A stretch of DNA of 64,000 nt from Brienomyrus brachyistius (GCF_023856365.1 NC_064543.1:5907952-5971951); one strand, 5' to 3'; numbered from the stretch's first letter, positions 1-13,150 are shown. The notes: a model not told the origin generated them from the sequence alone. Made by a program: numbers and translations.

Positions 1-3000
1 AGCCGTAACTCAAATATATTTTAATTACACTTTAACATTTCAGCTTTAATCGCTTTATTATTATACTTGACCCTTCACTGTGAAGGGCAATTTATCTTTT
101 TAACGTTAATATTAATTTTCAGTGTTCTTTGCCAGCAGTTAATTTCTTCCTCTGTACCCTGTTGCCTTATTTTTTTTTTCAAAATGGCTTCCAGGGTGAG
201 GGTAAGACGTGAAAAAGGCACGTCGCAACCTTTGCCGTCCGTTGGCGGCAATTAGCGGGAGGGGGAGCTGATGGGACACAGAGGTCCTTTCAGTGGATGC
301 CGACGTGCACCCTGGCGGGTCTGCGAGCCAGAGGAGCGCCTCTGTGTGGAAGGAAATAGCGCCACGGCTGATTAAAAACATTATTCACACTAAAGTCTGA
401 CTTAGCTCTGCTTGGATCCAGCTCTCAAACATCGGCGTCCAGGCAGCATTTTAAAAAATGCTAACCAGCTCATTTTTTTCTCCAGTATTAATTTTTTTTG
501 GATCTCAGAACAACAAATGACTGTAAACCTACTGTAGAGAGAAATAAATGTATAGTATACATCTGCAAAATTTCACGTAAATGTACCATAGAGGCTGCGT
601 GATTAAAATATAATTAAAGTGACTGAAGTGTAATTAATCTGATAATAACGAGACACAAGTCTGGAATTCCATGGAAATACTGACAGACGATTCCTCTGAT
701 AATCATCGATTTCTGTACATATTGACTTCTGGGACGACTTCACAGATTTCCTGTTAGTTACTTTACAATAAATATAAATCTTAATTTTAAATACAATCAC
801 ACCTAAAATCATAATTTACTGGAATTCATGAATCATGGATATTTTTGTATTTCTCAGTCATGTTTTGTATGTTGTAAAAAAAAACAAAAAACGTCTGTAA
901 AAAATCCTGTACAGGGAGTTTTCACAACGGCTGAGAGATGAGAGATGAATCCGTCTTGAAGAACACTGGATTGCTACATCACCTGTATCTGCACACGTGC
1001 TTGTAGGTCAGAGAAATGGATTTTCTGCTTTGCACCCCCTTTCTGTGTGATTCCATCCTGAAAGTCTCTTCCTTCCTGCACTGGGTGTAAGTTAGAGCGC
1101 CCTCTACCTTGTGGGTGGAAAATGGGGTCGTTTTTATAAAGGATCACATATGTCATGGAAAGGAAAGCCTGTGATCTCCAGCTGTACTTAACAACTGGTC
1201 TTCTTCATATCTTCTTCATTTTGGAAAAATTTTATCAACATACACAGTTTAGCGTCGTATGCCCGCTATAGATGTTTGGCAGTTCACATCTTTACTGGAT
1301 TATCTTATTCTACAGCCCCAAGTGTGCAGCGTATCAAAGTTAGAGTTTAGCACTTTAGATCTTAGCTATTTGCACACACCCTTAAAGTACAACTAAGTGT
1401 CTCGCAGGGCAGCTTGTAGATTAGTAGAAAAAGAGATGGTATGAAAAACCTGCTGACTATTGAATTCGAGCCCAGGTGCGACCCTTGGATGAAGATCCTC
1501 AGTGTAAATCCAGATGCATGAGTGAGAGAAACTGCAGGTTATTCCGGGAAAGGGTGTCATCTATGCTACTGTCAACGTTGGTAAGAGAGGCCAACTTGTC
1601 ACCTATCTGAGAAGAAGGCGTCAGCATTAATTTAGCTGTGCAAATGGTTCCGTCTTTGCCCTTTATGTAAATTTGACCTGAACCGTCGTTTCTCGCCTGC
1701 TTTGATTGCGCTGTGTGTGTCACGCTTCCATACCTGTACCTTTGCAGTCTGATTCGCCACCACATAGGCGTGCCACTGTTTGAGAAGCACTGACCACTGC
1801 TTGTTTTAGGAAGAAGTACGTTTTGAAGCGTGCCCTGCACTATATATTACCGATCAAGGGAACGGACACAGGAGCCACTGAGTGAGAGGACAAGCTGTTA
1901 ACTTCAAGGCCGATGTCCAGGGAAGGGCTCTGCAGCTCTGCCTCGTTGGGGTTTGAAGAAAAACTCAAGCTTGCAACTGAAAAAATCTGCCCTTCCATCG
2001 AGGAGGTTGTCCAGAGTTCGGAGCCTGTTAGCTTGAACGCTTCATGCTAATAGCAAAAGGTTAAATAAGCCTCAATAGAAAAACACTGATGAAAAAGATA
2101 TTTTCAATGAGGTAATTCTCCTTTCCCACATTGGTATCGTTCAAGCGCAGGCCCTACTCACTCTCTACTCACCCCAGACTCTGTGTTTAACGTGGAATTG
2201 CAAACTGCTCACCGCTTCTGCTTGGCGGTATCACGTTTTGCCACAACCACATTGTACGAGCGAGTTAATGCGCCCTCGTGAAACACAATATGGACATCCG
2301 CGGAGGGGCCAAGTCAGGTGGTGGGTTCGTTCATTCACAACGTCGGAGCCTGATTTCCCATCATATATGAAGCGGTTCTGTTTTTCTCCTGGCCCCAGAA
2401 CCTGCAGCCTGAGCTTATACCTGGTGTAAGCCCTTTCCCAGAAACCAACACTTGTTTCGTTTTCCTGCGCATTTCCTGAAATGATTGCCTGTCGTGTTGT
2501 GATCCTTCTCACGGTGCTGCTAAACGTGTTTCCGGTCCTCATCCCAGATAAACTTCTAAATTTCTTCCTCCTGTCCCTGTGTCACCTGCTTCTGTTCTCT
2601 GTCCTGCCCAGAGCAAGTCTTCCATACATCTGCAAAAATGTTTTAACACCTTTATTGCAACTGCATGCAACGTTTAACAATCTTTAAGTAACACCTCCAT
2701 TTTTAAAATTGTGCTATCGTCTGCTTCACACCGTCTGTGGCCAGGCAAAGAGAAGCCTGTTAAGACACTTTCGCGGAACACAAAGGCACAGAGGAAACAG
2801 CATATCTGCAAGCTTTTCGGTGTTGAGCTGAAGATCCAGCCTGGAATGCAGAGAATATCATTTTTAAATCTATTTTATGGGCCATAAGTCAGCAAATAAC
2901 CTAAAAAAGGTCTGTCTGGTGTTGGGACACCAAGGGTAAGTTTACATAGACCGATGACATGTTGGTTTGCTGGTAATGTGACAACTGATCAATGAGACTG

Positions 3001-4465
3001 ATCACTCAGAACTATGCGTGCCTGTGTCTGCCGTCTATGGTCGAGATGCATCATGGGGTGGCGGTGAGTCCTCCTCGATGCCTTTTTATGAAATCCGGTG
3101 AAAAGCAATGCAAGCAGCCCACTCATAGCATCCCTCCTCTGCCTGCTCTCCACCTCTCCATTTATTGTGTCCTTCCATGGGGTGGTGGGGGGGGGGGTCA
3201 TGACCACCACCTGCTGCAGCAAAAGGTGTAGGAACCCTCTGCCTGACTCTTAACTTAATGACACGCGCAAACCTCTCTGAGAAGCTTGAGCAAACTTTGG
3301 ATCGGCTTGGGAAATGTACCAGGGTCAGTATTTGTGCCTCATCAAAGTGAGACCTCTGGATATGTTTGGAGAAAACGTTTGGGACACTGGATAAGATTTT
3401 GTGAACTGAATTCATTTCTTAAGACTCTGATACAGACCGAGCACGAAGCCAGTCATCAGTGCATCGCCTCCATATACATTTGGGTTTGTCAACGCCTGGT
3501 CGGCAGCCAGCTACCCAGCAGGCCCCTGCAGGCGCACAGCGACTAGTGAGAATAGCTCACCAAAGTGACCAAAATACCCTGTTTGAGTATAAATATCTCT
3601 GAATGAAGATGGCATAGAAGGACTTTAAATGCTGCTCTATTTTAACACTTCAGTCTGTAAAATTTTGAAAATTCATGTGACGCACGAATGAAACTGGTTT
3701 CTGTCGTCTTGTCGATACGTTAATTTTCCTGATAATTTTTTACAGGAAGTCTTTCATGCACATGCAAGTATGCATCAGTAGGAATCACCAAGAGTTTATT
3801 GTCTGTAATGATTGCTGTGATAGGAATGATTAAATGGCCACTGTTAGAAGACGATTAGGCCGATCAGAATTTACCCATTTTCAGAACCTCGTGCACAAGG
3901 ACACAAGGGCCTCCAGAATGCATTTTTTAGCTTTCCCACCAGGGGGCACTGCAACTGGAGGAAGTTGGGCTGCAGCAAAATAAATAAATACAAACACATC
4001 CACAGAGTGGGCCCCAGCGCTGCCTCCAGCAGGGTCTGTGCCTGCGTCATTTGCCTGTGAGTGGCCTTGGGCGGAGCTTCACAATAAGACCCTCTTTGAG
4101 TGCATATCCTTTCTCCTTCACACACTAAAGTATTGACACAGCCTCTCAGAGTCTGTCAGGGTGCCTGCCTTCTCCAGTGGGGAAGTGTGTGTGTGTATAT
4201 GTGTGTGTGTGTCTGTTCTACTCTCCTGAGCAATAAATGAATGGATATATTATGGAACGACGCCCGAGACCTCCAGTCTACCTGCATCAGCATGCCCGAG
4301 TGATTATTAAATATTGACTAAATCATTTTTTTCTGTTTTATAAATACATTTGGCACCGTGCTGCAGCGGCGGTCAGTGACATGTCCTCGGACCAGAAGCT
4401 GGAATAAGGGGCTTCTTCAGGCAGCTCAAATCTGCCTCCTCAAAGGACCAAAACCACAGCCTCAC

Positions 4466-4985
4466 AACTTCCATCCATCCATTCATTCTCTGTATCCACT
4501 TGTCCTATACGGGGTCACAGGGCTCCAGAGCCTATACCGGGGGGTATGGGCATAAGGGAATAACCTAGGGTGGGGCGCCAATCAATCACAGTGTGTACAT
4601 ACACACACACACACACGCACCAAGTAACCAAGCAAAATACAAGAGTTTTTGCATTTTTAGTGTTTTTCATAGCAGTCATAGATTTCTATAAAATAGAACT
4701 TTCCCTTATAGGGGCCAGGAAACTGAGGAAAAAAACTGGAACCGGATATTTATCAGATTATGGGGACACTCACATGCACACACACACACACACACACGCA
4801 ATCTGCTAACCCAAATTAACCTTAAGCATGTTTTTGGACTGTGGGGTGCCAACCAGAGAAACCAGGAGGAAACCTCTTGACGACATGGGGAGGACATACA
4901 AACTCCACAGGCGCAGCCAGAGGCGGAGACTCGAACCCCAGTCCCAGAGACATGAGGCCACAGATGCTCACCGCTCCCCTCTCCA
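4466..4985 (-). repeat. decayed tRNA-like SINE-type repeat, interrupted
   Basis: This is a degenerate minus-oriented copy of the family seen intact at 7857-8195. Its left part carries the 'tccactTGTCCTATACGGGG' type tail and the 'TGGGGCGCCAATCAATCACA' segment. Its right part has the 'ATGTTTTTGGACTGTGGGG' core and ends with a reverse-oriented B-box-like ACTCGAACCCC. Between them, about 4597-4800, lies sequence flanked on both sides by CA-dinucleotide tracts (4601-4616 and 4777-4798). I infer this to be expansion of, or insertion into, the original CA-rich part of the element. Confidence 0.6.
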
Positions 4986-5649
4986 TCCCCTTAATCCCTG
5001 AAATAATCTCAGACTGACTCTTCCCTTGTGCCAGATTTGGGCCACAATGTGTCGCATTGATGTCAACATGCCGTCGAACAGTTGTCATGAATATGATGTA
5101 ATGAAATATTGGTGTATTTAGTGAGTTTAGCGGGTTGCAGTTTTTTTTTTTCTTCCAAAAAGACCTCGTCCCAACATTCCCAATCAAGTCATGACTTTAG
5201 CCTTTTCTGCATGAATGCCACACCTCTCTTTTCCAAGAAAGCAAGATGGATTACAGGGAACCGAAGCCAGGATTATCCTGGACAGGGAGAAGCATGTCAG
5301 TGGAAACGCGTCGTCTAGAGCTGTTTTACTCAGTGAGGTCGTGCGCCCCCGCCCGTGCAGACATGCGTCCATATTGGACCCTGTTTCTCCATCAGCAATG
5401 AGCTGCTTCCCCGCATGAGCAGGGCTGTGGTTGGCTATAACCCCACTGGGCCAATTCAGCCTGACTTGCCCTCAGAAGACTCCTGGAGTCTTTCCCCCCC
5501 ACGTGTATGTGCTAACGTCAAACTTCAGCTCTGCAAAAAATTCATACAATAAAATTCCAGCCACCCCACCCCCAGCTTGGCCCCACAGATAATGCCCTTA
5601 CTCCAAGAACCGCTCTCAGATGAAGCATATTTCAGAACTCAAACAGTAG

Positions 5650-5735
5650 GGCAGTGTTTCCCAGCCCGGTCCTCGGGGACCCCCAGTCGGTCCACGACTT
5701 TGCTCCCTCCCAGCTCCCTGCCAGACAGGCCACAT
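5650..5735 (+). repeat. partial fold-back repeat, CAGTGTTTCCCAG family
   Basis: The segment begins GGGCAGTGTTTCCCAGCCC and continues with a 'GTCCTCGGGGACCCCCAG' and 'TTTGCTCCCTCCCAGCTCCC' consensus. The same order of motifs occurs at 49607-49795 and 62288-62400. Only the left arm is present here, so this is a truncated copy. Confidence 0.55.
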
Positions 5736-7184
5736 TTTTAGGGTGCTGGGATGGAACAAAAAGGTGGATCATCTGCCACATGCTGGACGGAGAAATCAGC
5801 CCCTCAGAGGGCCACGTCCATGGTCACCTTACCACAAAACCTGTCCGGCGTACAGAACACTGGGAGAAAGCTGCAGATTCTCTGAGTCCCCCAGCACAGA
5901 GACCCCAGCAAACTCAACAGGAAGAGACCTTAGCCCTCGCTGACCCCCCTCCCCCCCAGCCCCAGCTTCCCATGAAGCTGTGCTGAAATGCAAGCCTTTC
6001 CCCCTGATGCTCAGGGGGGCCGTGAACCCCAAAGGGAGGACATTCACCTCTTTGTCCTGAATAAAAAAAGAGGTTTTTTAAGAGATTCTCTTTGTTTAGT
6101 TTTCCTAAATCTATGGTACATGGAGAACAAACTCACATTATTGTAGGTTACGGCTGTTTCGTTCTGAGTGATCGCCAAAACAAATCCAGAGAACCTAGTG
6201 TTTGGTATCGCCTCTCAGCACTTTGAGAAACGGACCCCTTTGTGCCACATTCGTTTAAAGGTCCTTGTCTATGCTGCCAGCAGTTTTATTAATCCTGCAT
6301 GGTCCACAAGGGTTTTGTGGCATCGAATTTCTGACTGTAGAGTACCAGATTGGATATGTGAGATCCAGCAGGGGGCGCTCTTCCCACCAGTCATACAATA
6401 AAAGGGCGCTGATTAAGATGGCGTCCATCCAGAGCCCAGGGGTCAGACAGCTCTTGCGGATGGGGGCCGGACTCACACAGGCTCCGCTGACCTTCACCCG
6501 TCACTCTATTAAACAAGGAAACACATTTAAGGTGGGGTCCAGCGAATCACTGAACAGATGCTCTTTGTGGATGCAGTCAGGAAATATCTCTGGCTTCTCT
6601 CCCTGTGGATGGAAAGTATGGCGCCTGTCTGCTGACCACCTTAAAAAAAAAAAAAAAAAAACTGAAAGTTATGTGCATCATTACAAACTTCACCGAGGAT
6701 CATCTGATGTTACACTTACCGGATGCTTTTATCTAAAGCGGCGTACAGCAGAGGGAATGGTTGCAATTTACTGCCCTCTGAGCAATCAGAGCCCATCGTC
6801 TTTGGGTCGTTAGCATAATGGTCTGCTAGTTCAGCCACAGGAGCTCATTACAGCGGCCATCAAACGTTTTTATTTGTCGTTGTGCAAGAGGATTACAGGA
6901 GTACAATGAATTTTAATAGCTGACTACGTCATTTCATGAATAACACACAAATATACAAACATACAGTAATAATCAATAAATAAATGCTACACAAATATTA
7001 GACATTGAAATATATATATATATATATATATATCTGTGGGAATTTAGGTGGAGATATTTTCCTTAAAAAGCTCTGTGTATATTGCCCGGCTGTGACGTAA
7101 CCATGTAAAGATGCGATGTACACAGAGATGAGTTTTAGGTAACTTAAGAAGCCATACAGTAAGTGAAGTTACTGATTGTCATTG

Positions 7185-7410
7185 TTGACACACCACAGCA
7201 CACAGTGCACCACAGTGAAATGCATCTCCTCCATTTAACCCACATAGGACATAGCAGCGGGTAGCTACATTTTAGCACCTGGGGAGCAGTACCTTAGGAG
7301 TGGTACCTTGCTCAGGACACCTCAGTGGTGCCTTGCTGGTCAGGGATTTGAACTAGCAACCTTTCGATCACAAGCACACTTCCCAAACGTTAGGGCACCA
7401 CTGTCCCAGA
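7185..7410 (-). repeat. SINE-like repeat with reverse B-box
   Basis: The segment ends with a tRNA-like head in reverse orientation. The words GGATTTGAACTAGCAACC (B-box-like on the minus strand) and 'TTAGGGCACCACTG' (A-box-like) stand about 35 bases apart. The body ('TGAAATGCATCTCC', 'CTTGCTCAGGACACCTCAG') matches a repeat type that I recognise from many fish genomes. It is decayed and not a functional tRNA gene. Confidence 0.55.
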
Positions 7411-7856
7411 AAAGAGGGATTTCCCCACAAGGAAAACCATTTAGACAAATACTAAAAAGCAAATTTTAAAAACAGTGCAGAAGGGTCAGTCAGTCACAGC
7501 AGTGTTACGTGTTATGGGGGATGGAGGGGGGCTGATGTGCCATCGGTAGTTGCTCCTCTAACCAGTAGAAGAGCCAGGCTGAGCTACGTGTGGACCTGTG
7601 TCCTTTATTCTGACCGGAAAAGATTAAACAGATGATATATCCAGGGTGGGCAGGGTCTGACACACCCTTGAGTGGCCTCCAGAGGCTGTGGTTAGTGTAA
7701 GTGCTCTCACTGCCTGCTGCCTGTAGTTCAGTGATGAGTTCGCCATCACCATTACCATCGTACTGTCCTGGATGGTGCCCTGTGTAACCTGGAATAGACT
7801 CCTAACCAGGACACGTAATGACAGATAATAATAATTGTATTTGCATTAAATTACGG

Positions 7857-8195
7857 GCTGGCATGGTGGTGCAGTGATTAGCACTGTTGCCTCACACCAC
7901 TGCGACCCAGGTTCGAGTCTCCACCTGGGTCACATGTGTGCGGAGTTTGCATGTTCTCCCCGTGTCGTCGTGGGGTTTCCTCCGGGTACTCCGGTTTCCC
8001 CCCACAGTCCAAAGACATGCTGAGGCTAATTGGAGTTGCTGAATTGCCTGTAGGTGTGCATGTGTGAGTGAATGGTGTGTGAGTTTGCCCTGCGATGGGC
8101 TGGCCCCCCATCCTGGGTTGTTCCCTGCCTCGTGCCCATTGCTCCCGGGATAGGCTCCGGACCCCCCGCGACCCAGTAGGATAAGCGGTTTGGAA
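7857..8195 (+). repeat. full-length tRNA-like SINE-type repeat
   Basis: The head resembles a tRNA promoter, with TGATTAGCACTG (A-box-like) and GGTTCGAGTCTC (B-box-like). It is followed by the conserved core 'GGAGTTTGCATGTTCTCCCC' and the words 'CCACAGTCCAAAGACATGC' and 'TGCGATGGGCTGG'. The tail is 'GGATAAGCGGTTTGGAA'. The best sister copy is inverted at 16877-17222, and decayed copies are at 4466-4985, 17597-17760 and 41430-41515. I recognise the type as widespread in teleosts but do not assign a formal repeat-database name. Confidence 0.75.
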
Positions 8196-10439
8196 TTAAA
8201 TTATGCAATTTAAGCCTCTTTCAGTTAATCATCCAGCATGATATCTAGTAGCGGGAGAAAGATGTTCGCTGCTGCCCTCTAGTGGCCCCTTTGATCACTG
8301 CCGTAAACACTGCTCCAGTTATGCAGTTGCTTCAGTCCCAATCCCCACCACAAAGTTTATGTCAAGATTTACAGGCAGCTGCTGCCTTGGATATTTTAGG
8401 CAGCTATAGATGGGATTAGCTCATAAATAATGTACATGCTTTTATATCTCCAGTCTACTTAAAGACTTGCCTTGTCTGCGTCAGCTGTTTATAAAATGCC
8501 CCTTTTCATTCGGAGCACATGGCCCACTATGACCTCGCCTCTCCACAGGCCCCCACCCAACTGCACCCACAGTTCCCAGCATGGGGACAGCACATGGGCC
8601 TAGAGCCAAACGAAGGCCCTCTATGGACAGATGCTGTTTCCAGACAGAGTCCAAAGGGGGGGACGTCAGGGACAAAGGAACTGTGCTCTGACGTCGGGCA
8701 TTATGGGCTCCTGCTGGGGCACCGGCTGCAGACAAGGCCCGGCCTGTGGTGCTGGGGGGGCCGACACTGGCAGCCGCTGTGAGAGAGGGTGGGTGTCGCT
8801 CACCGTTCTGGGTGAGTTGTGTGTGTTTTCCTTGTCCTGGACACACCAGTCGCTCCTGGGTCAGTAACCTTTACACTGTCTTTTATTCTCACCTTCCTTT
8901 TGTGTTTTTATGTTGTTAGAAGCAAACATATTTGCTTTATATGGGTATAGCAAGGAATTCTGGACCCCCCAACAAAATGTCACCTTGGGGCCCCTTGGCG
9001 GGGCCCCTCGGCAGGGCCTTCATCAGCGATTTTGGGCTCCATGAAAGCAGGCCCCCAACCCAGACCAGTCATATTATGTTTGTGATTTTAGGGCCCTTGG
9101 AATCAACCAACCCCCCCCACCCCCAAACAGCCCTCTCATGGTGGCCATGCTGCCATGTCAGAAATTACATACTACACACAATATACCGGTACTACAGGCA
9201 GATTGTCAGGCAGTCTGTCAGGCGTGCTATAACCCCTAAAAAAGTGAGAAATTGTAGTCAGGCTATTTTTCCTACATAAGCAAAAATATCACTAGAGTGG
9301 GGGGGCCATACTGATTCCATAAGACATTTGATGAGACCTTTCTGATTTTTCTTGAAAAGAATCACGGAAGGTTCGTCTGAGTTTAAAAATAGCGGCCATG
9401 GGAGAAGTCTCACATTACTCCCACACTAAGAGACTCATGCCATCTTTAGACGTGATTTCTGCGAGACCTACACTGCTCCTCCAGCTGACTTCCCTACCTG
9501 ACCACCTCTGACGGGTCAAGCTGAATTTACTTCACAAAGAAAACGAATCATTTCTACATTTCTGGCAGCTGTAATTACAGCCACATAAATAAATAAATAA
9601 AAAGTTAATCACAGATACACTGAAAATGTCCAGAAAGATCGGTGTGAGTCATAACACAAAAGAATGTTATGATCTTTCTAGAGAGATATATAAATTAGGC
9701 AAGTACATAAATTACAATAAGTAAATGTTATAAACAAACAAACAAGTCCCTAAAGGCAAAGCAGCAAACGGACAGAACAGAACCAGGCTTATTCCTCCAA
9801 GCATGTAGGGTATTCCTCAGGCTGAAGTCCTGGCCTGAAAGATGCCCCGCTAACCGGCCTGGGGGGGTCGGCCGTGGTTTTGATGGCCTGACACTCAACA
9901 GAGGCCCAGCAGGAGTGAGAAGTGCATTCGACCGGGTGGAAACTGTAATTTTACATAAAATTGGGGGTTGTTGTTGTGTCAGCTTGCGTATTTACAGTAG
10001 TACTAGGTTATAATGACAGTCTCGGTTTTCACGGGCAAGTAAGGGTGCTGATTTGAAGCCACTACTCTGTATTGAGATGATATTTCAGCTTTATTTACAT
10101 GTTTTATTACTTGTTTCAAGCACCATTAAAGGCTCTTCATTATATGACAGGTAGGTCTAATTTGGGTTTTTAAAAATGTAACGTATGTTTAAATGTGTAA
10201 CATTTTTATGGCAAACTCGTGAACTTCGTTTGATGCGGATAGAGGGCTGAACTGGGCGTCGTTCATTTTGTAACTTGATTTATTTGTAATTCATGTTTTA
10301 GTGCATTTTAACAAAGAATAATGTTGAGAACAACGTGTGTGGTTCCTGATATGTCTGGAACATCGCCCGGAAGGCAGTAAACTAAATCTTATCTTATTAA
10401 ATCCATTTAAAGCATTTAAGAAAAAAGATTTTTCTTAAT

Positions 10440-11010
10440 TTGGCACATAAGAAAATATCGCGTGTCACAGTAACACAAACGGGAAAAAGCGCCGCGCGGA
10501 GGTTTATCCGTGATACTGGAATAACGTGTAAAGGTGGAAGGCAGCAGCCGAACCGGGCATCAGAGGCGGAACCCGGGCTCAGGCCGCTTTCCGCAGCCCT
10601 TGGGAGGAACCTGGAGCTCGGGAAACGCCACCAAAGCCGAGGCAGGAAATGCGCTGACCGATGGTGGCCGATGGAGACCGATGGAGGCCGATGGCAGTCG
10701 ATAGCGGCCGATGGAGGCCGATGGAGGCCGATGGCGGCCCGGGCGCCCGGCTGCCGCTTCCAGAGGAGCGCGTCTGCGGCTCCTATTGGTCCGCGTCACT
10801 GTTTATGTTGCTCCTGCACTAAGGGGAGGGGGGAGGAAGCGGACAGACGTCAACAGGAGTCGCTCGACAGAGCCGTAAGTACAGCTTCGGGTCCGGATCG
10901 CCGGCTTTTAACGTTAAACATAAAAGGAGAATAAAAGGAGGCAGCCAGCGGGCGGCTCTGTAAACGCCGAGTCCCGTGGACGCCGCGGCAGCTTCGGCGT
11001 TGCGCGATCG
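10440..11010 (+). promoter_or_regulatory. GC-rich promoter-like island of PPIP5K1
   Basis: This is a sharp local rise in G+C and CpG in otherwise AT-rich flank. It contains an imperfect 10-bp tandem repeat (10657-10738) and a purine-rich stretch, and no TATA box is obvious. A strong splice donor, AGAGCC|GTAAGT, follows at 10874/10875. The island lies 3.5 kb upstream of the first PPIP5K1 coding exon on the same strand. I infer that it is the CpG-type promoter and non-coding exon 1 of that gene. The exact transcription start cannot be seen. The 164-codon open frame across it is attributed to base composition. Confidence 0.6.
10657..10738 (+). repeat. 10-bp minisatellite GGCCGATGGA in the promoter island
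   Basis: About eight imperfect copies of a GGCCGATGGA-type unit lie head to tail. Variants include GACCGATGGT and AGTCGATAGC. The array sits in the putative promoter or first non-coding exon of PPIP5K1. Confidence 0.75.
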
Positions 11011-12803
11011 GGGCGGTGAATCGCTCTGTGGATCAACAAGTCAACAAGCTAGGTCCAGCTTACCAGCATTTCTTACATATTACTGTATGCATGTTTTCCA
11101 CTGTTGCTGTCCAGTTAACGCATTGGTGCACTGGCGTGCTGCTATAATGTGGATTTATCCTGCAGATTCATTCACTGCCACGGGTCCCGTCTAAGTTGCG
11201 TTGTTCGTTTTGCATTGTTATTAAAGACTCGTGTTTTTCACACTTTATGTCCCGAAGGGGTGTATAGGCGCCTAGTCAGGTGTATGGCTTGTACTTGATG
11301 ATCGAAGGGTAGGGTTAGAGTAATGGCGAGCTCAGCCGTCTCGGGAGAGGGTCACATCGGTGCTGGCAGTGATCTTAAGGTTCTTGACAAGGGGGTTAAA
11401 GGTGTCAGTCTGCTGTCCGACGGTGTCGACCCAGCAGCACGAGGTGGTCGGTGTGGGTTCCCGCTAAAGATCGAATGCTGCCCCCTCTACTAGCATTTTC
11501 CTCCTGGTTGAGGACTACCCCAATCCATGGAACCCCCCAGGATGAGCTTTGATCTAGTGTCCCTTACTGTCTGGAGGGTGTGAGCATGTACAGCAGTGGT
11601 TGTAGGAAGAGTCTTCCAAGTTGCCCTTATTAATTATTTATTTAATGCACGTGTTTTGTTCTTTGCAGCTTAAAAGGGTGTATAATTAAACTGAAATCAT
11701 CCTCCCTGGAGAAAGGTCAGGTCTGAATTGCTGTGTATATCCTGGGGAGGCCGTTACCCCGGCTGAATGTGCGTGTGTCTCTCTTTCTATACAGTGAGCC
11801 GTCGGTCTGCCTTTGCTCTCCGCACATCTCAGCTTCTCGGCTCCTAATCAGCTCCGCATGACGAAGCTTCAAGGTTCATTATGCAGCCGTCATGCCAACC
11901 TGCTCCCGTCGGACAGTGAGCCCGCGGTGCCGAGTTACACACTTCCTGAGGCGTGTCGGCCTTTTTCTCTTTGATTCGACTGTCCTCAGAAAGCAAGACT
12001 TTGTTTTTCCGCTTCTCACAGAGACGGCGTCCTATTGGGTGGAGGGGCTTGTGTATTGGTGGGTTGGGAATTTGTAGTTGTTGAGAGATTCTCCTGTAAC
12101 ACACTGTAGAGTAAGTGGTGTTGATTGTGTTAACCTGCTGCTACCTAAGTGCGATTCCCTTGCCTCCAGTTACTGGAAAGGTTTGACACGAGGTTTATCT
12201 TCTCTTGTATGGTGTGGGTGTAAGATGGTTCTAGCACTGTTCTGCCTGCGGCATCTATCCCACCCAGCATGACTGCCCTTTAACTTGCCGTCGACTAAGT
12301 AGGAAGACCGGGTTTCTTCTCAGCCTGTAGTGTGTCCGCACTGGCAGGTTGGCCGGTAGGGGGGCGCGACCCCCTGTATGTGGTGCCCACCTGCATTTTT
12401 GACGCTGACCTTCAGGAAACTTTTGCTTATGCTGCACATGAATTTCCTGCTTCCCTGGTGGCTGTATCTCCTTGCTCAGCTTGTCCCAGTACGGTGTGCT
12501 TAGTCTCCCTCGTACCTGAGGGCAGGTGATCTGTTGTTTGGCTTTCCTTTGTGTCTGTCTGCTAATCAAATAGATAATTACAGACATGCCCCCATATCCT
12601 TTGTCTACCAGAATCGGTGTCTGTCCTCTGTCCGTTGTGGGCTCCGATAATCCTTTTCCCCTAAAGTGATGGACTGATTGTCATCTGCTGCTGGGTAGAT
12701 TAAACAAATTGGATTTCCACCTGTGGCTCTCGACTTAACCGTGAGCAGCCATGTAAGAGACTGCTGCAGTGAAGATCTTGGCACAGGACTGGGTGAGAAT
12801 CGC

Positions 12804-12810
<7 letters not shown>

Positions 12811-12897
<87 letters not shown>
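12811..12897 (+). repeat. (TG)n microsatellite, about 43 units
   Basis: An essentially perfect TG dinucleotide run that ends in CGCGTGCGTG. It lies in a PPIP5K1 leader intron. All long open frames across it, on both strands, are repeat artefacts. Confidence 0.95.
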
Positions 12898-12900
<3 letters not shown>

Positions 12901-12959
12901 TGCGTGTTTTTAACCTCTGAGAGGTTGTGCCCAGGCTTTGTATGTCTGAGGGGGTGTGT

Positions 12960-13150
12960 TGTTCAGCGGGTTTGGGTGCTGTATCCATGACGCAAAGGTC
13001 GCCGGTTGAACTGGCAGAGCATTTTCACCGTTGAGCCCTTGAGGAAGCCCCCTAACCCCCCACCCCAGCTTCTCCAGGGGCTGTTTGACCTTGTTTTTAA
13101 CAGTGTGTCTGTTTGGGTCAGATCATCTGCTAATAAATCAATAAGTAAAA
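12960..13150 (+). repeat. SINE-like fragment
   Basis: The words 'GGTCGCCGGTTGAACTGGC', 'AGCATTTTCACCGTTGAGCC' and 'TTCTCCAGGGGCTGTTTGACC' form the ordered motif string of a tRNA-related repeat common in fish. A related fragment lies at 23170-23365, where GGTTCAAATCCCATGGCTGG is better preserved. Confidence 0.5.

Larger units (their letters stand above)
1..10439. other. intergenic 5' flank, no gene seen
   Basis: No exon or protein family could be recognised on either strand. Open frames here are short and read as low-complexity or repeat-derived sequence. The stretch holds decayed interspersed repeats, which are listed separately: 4466-4985, 5650-5735, 7185-7410 and 7857-8195. It also holds short (CA)n and (TA)n tracts, for example a TA run near 7012-7033. 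A distant, heavily split exon of a neighbouring gene could be missed by eye. Confidence 0.6.

Noticed and set aside
2231..2687. Overlapping open frames on both strands, one rather hydrophobic
   Set aside because: Short, no recognisable domain, and overlapping on opposite strands. The hydrophobic character follows from T-rich composition.
6265..6813. 182-codon open frame on the plus strand
   Set aside because: It contains a poly-lysine run from an A tract, has no family resemblance and no splice context. It looks like chance.
7875..7935. tRNA-like sequence with A-box and B-box
   Set aside because: It is the head of a SINE-type repeat. The cloverleaf arms and acceptor stem of a functional tRNA gene are not formed.
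10440..10934. 164-codon open frame across the PPIP5K1 promoter island
   Set aside because: It is explained by high GC with few stop codons and by the 10-bp repeat (GGRWRPM-type peptide). It has no homology that I recognise, and the exon donor at 10875 cuts through it.
12605..12988. Thr-His repeat protein on the minus strand, and Cys-Val repeats on the plus strand
   Set aside because: A translation of the (TG)n microsatellite. The same applies at 19890-20227 and 42019-42253, and to Ile-Tyr repeats at 47295-47608.
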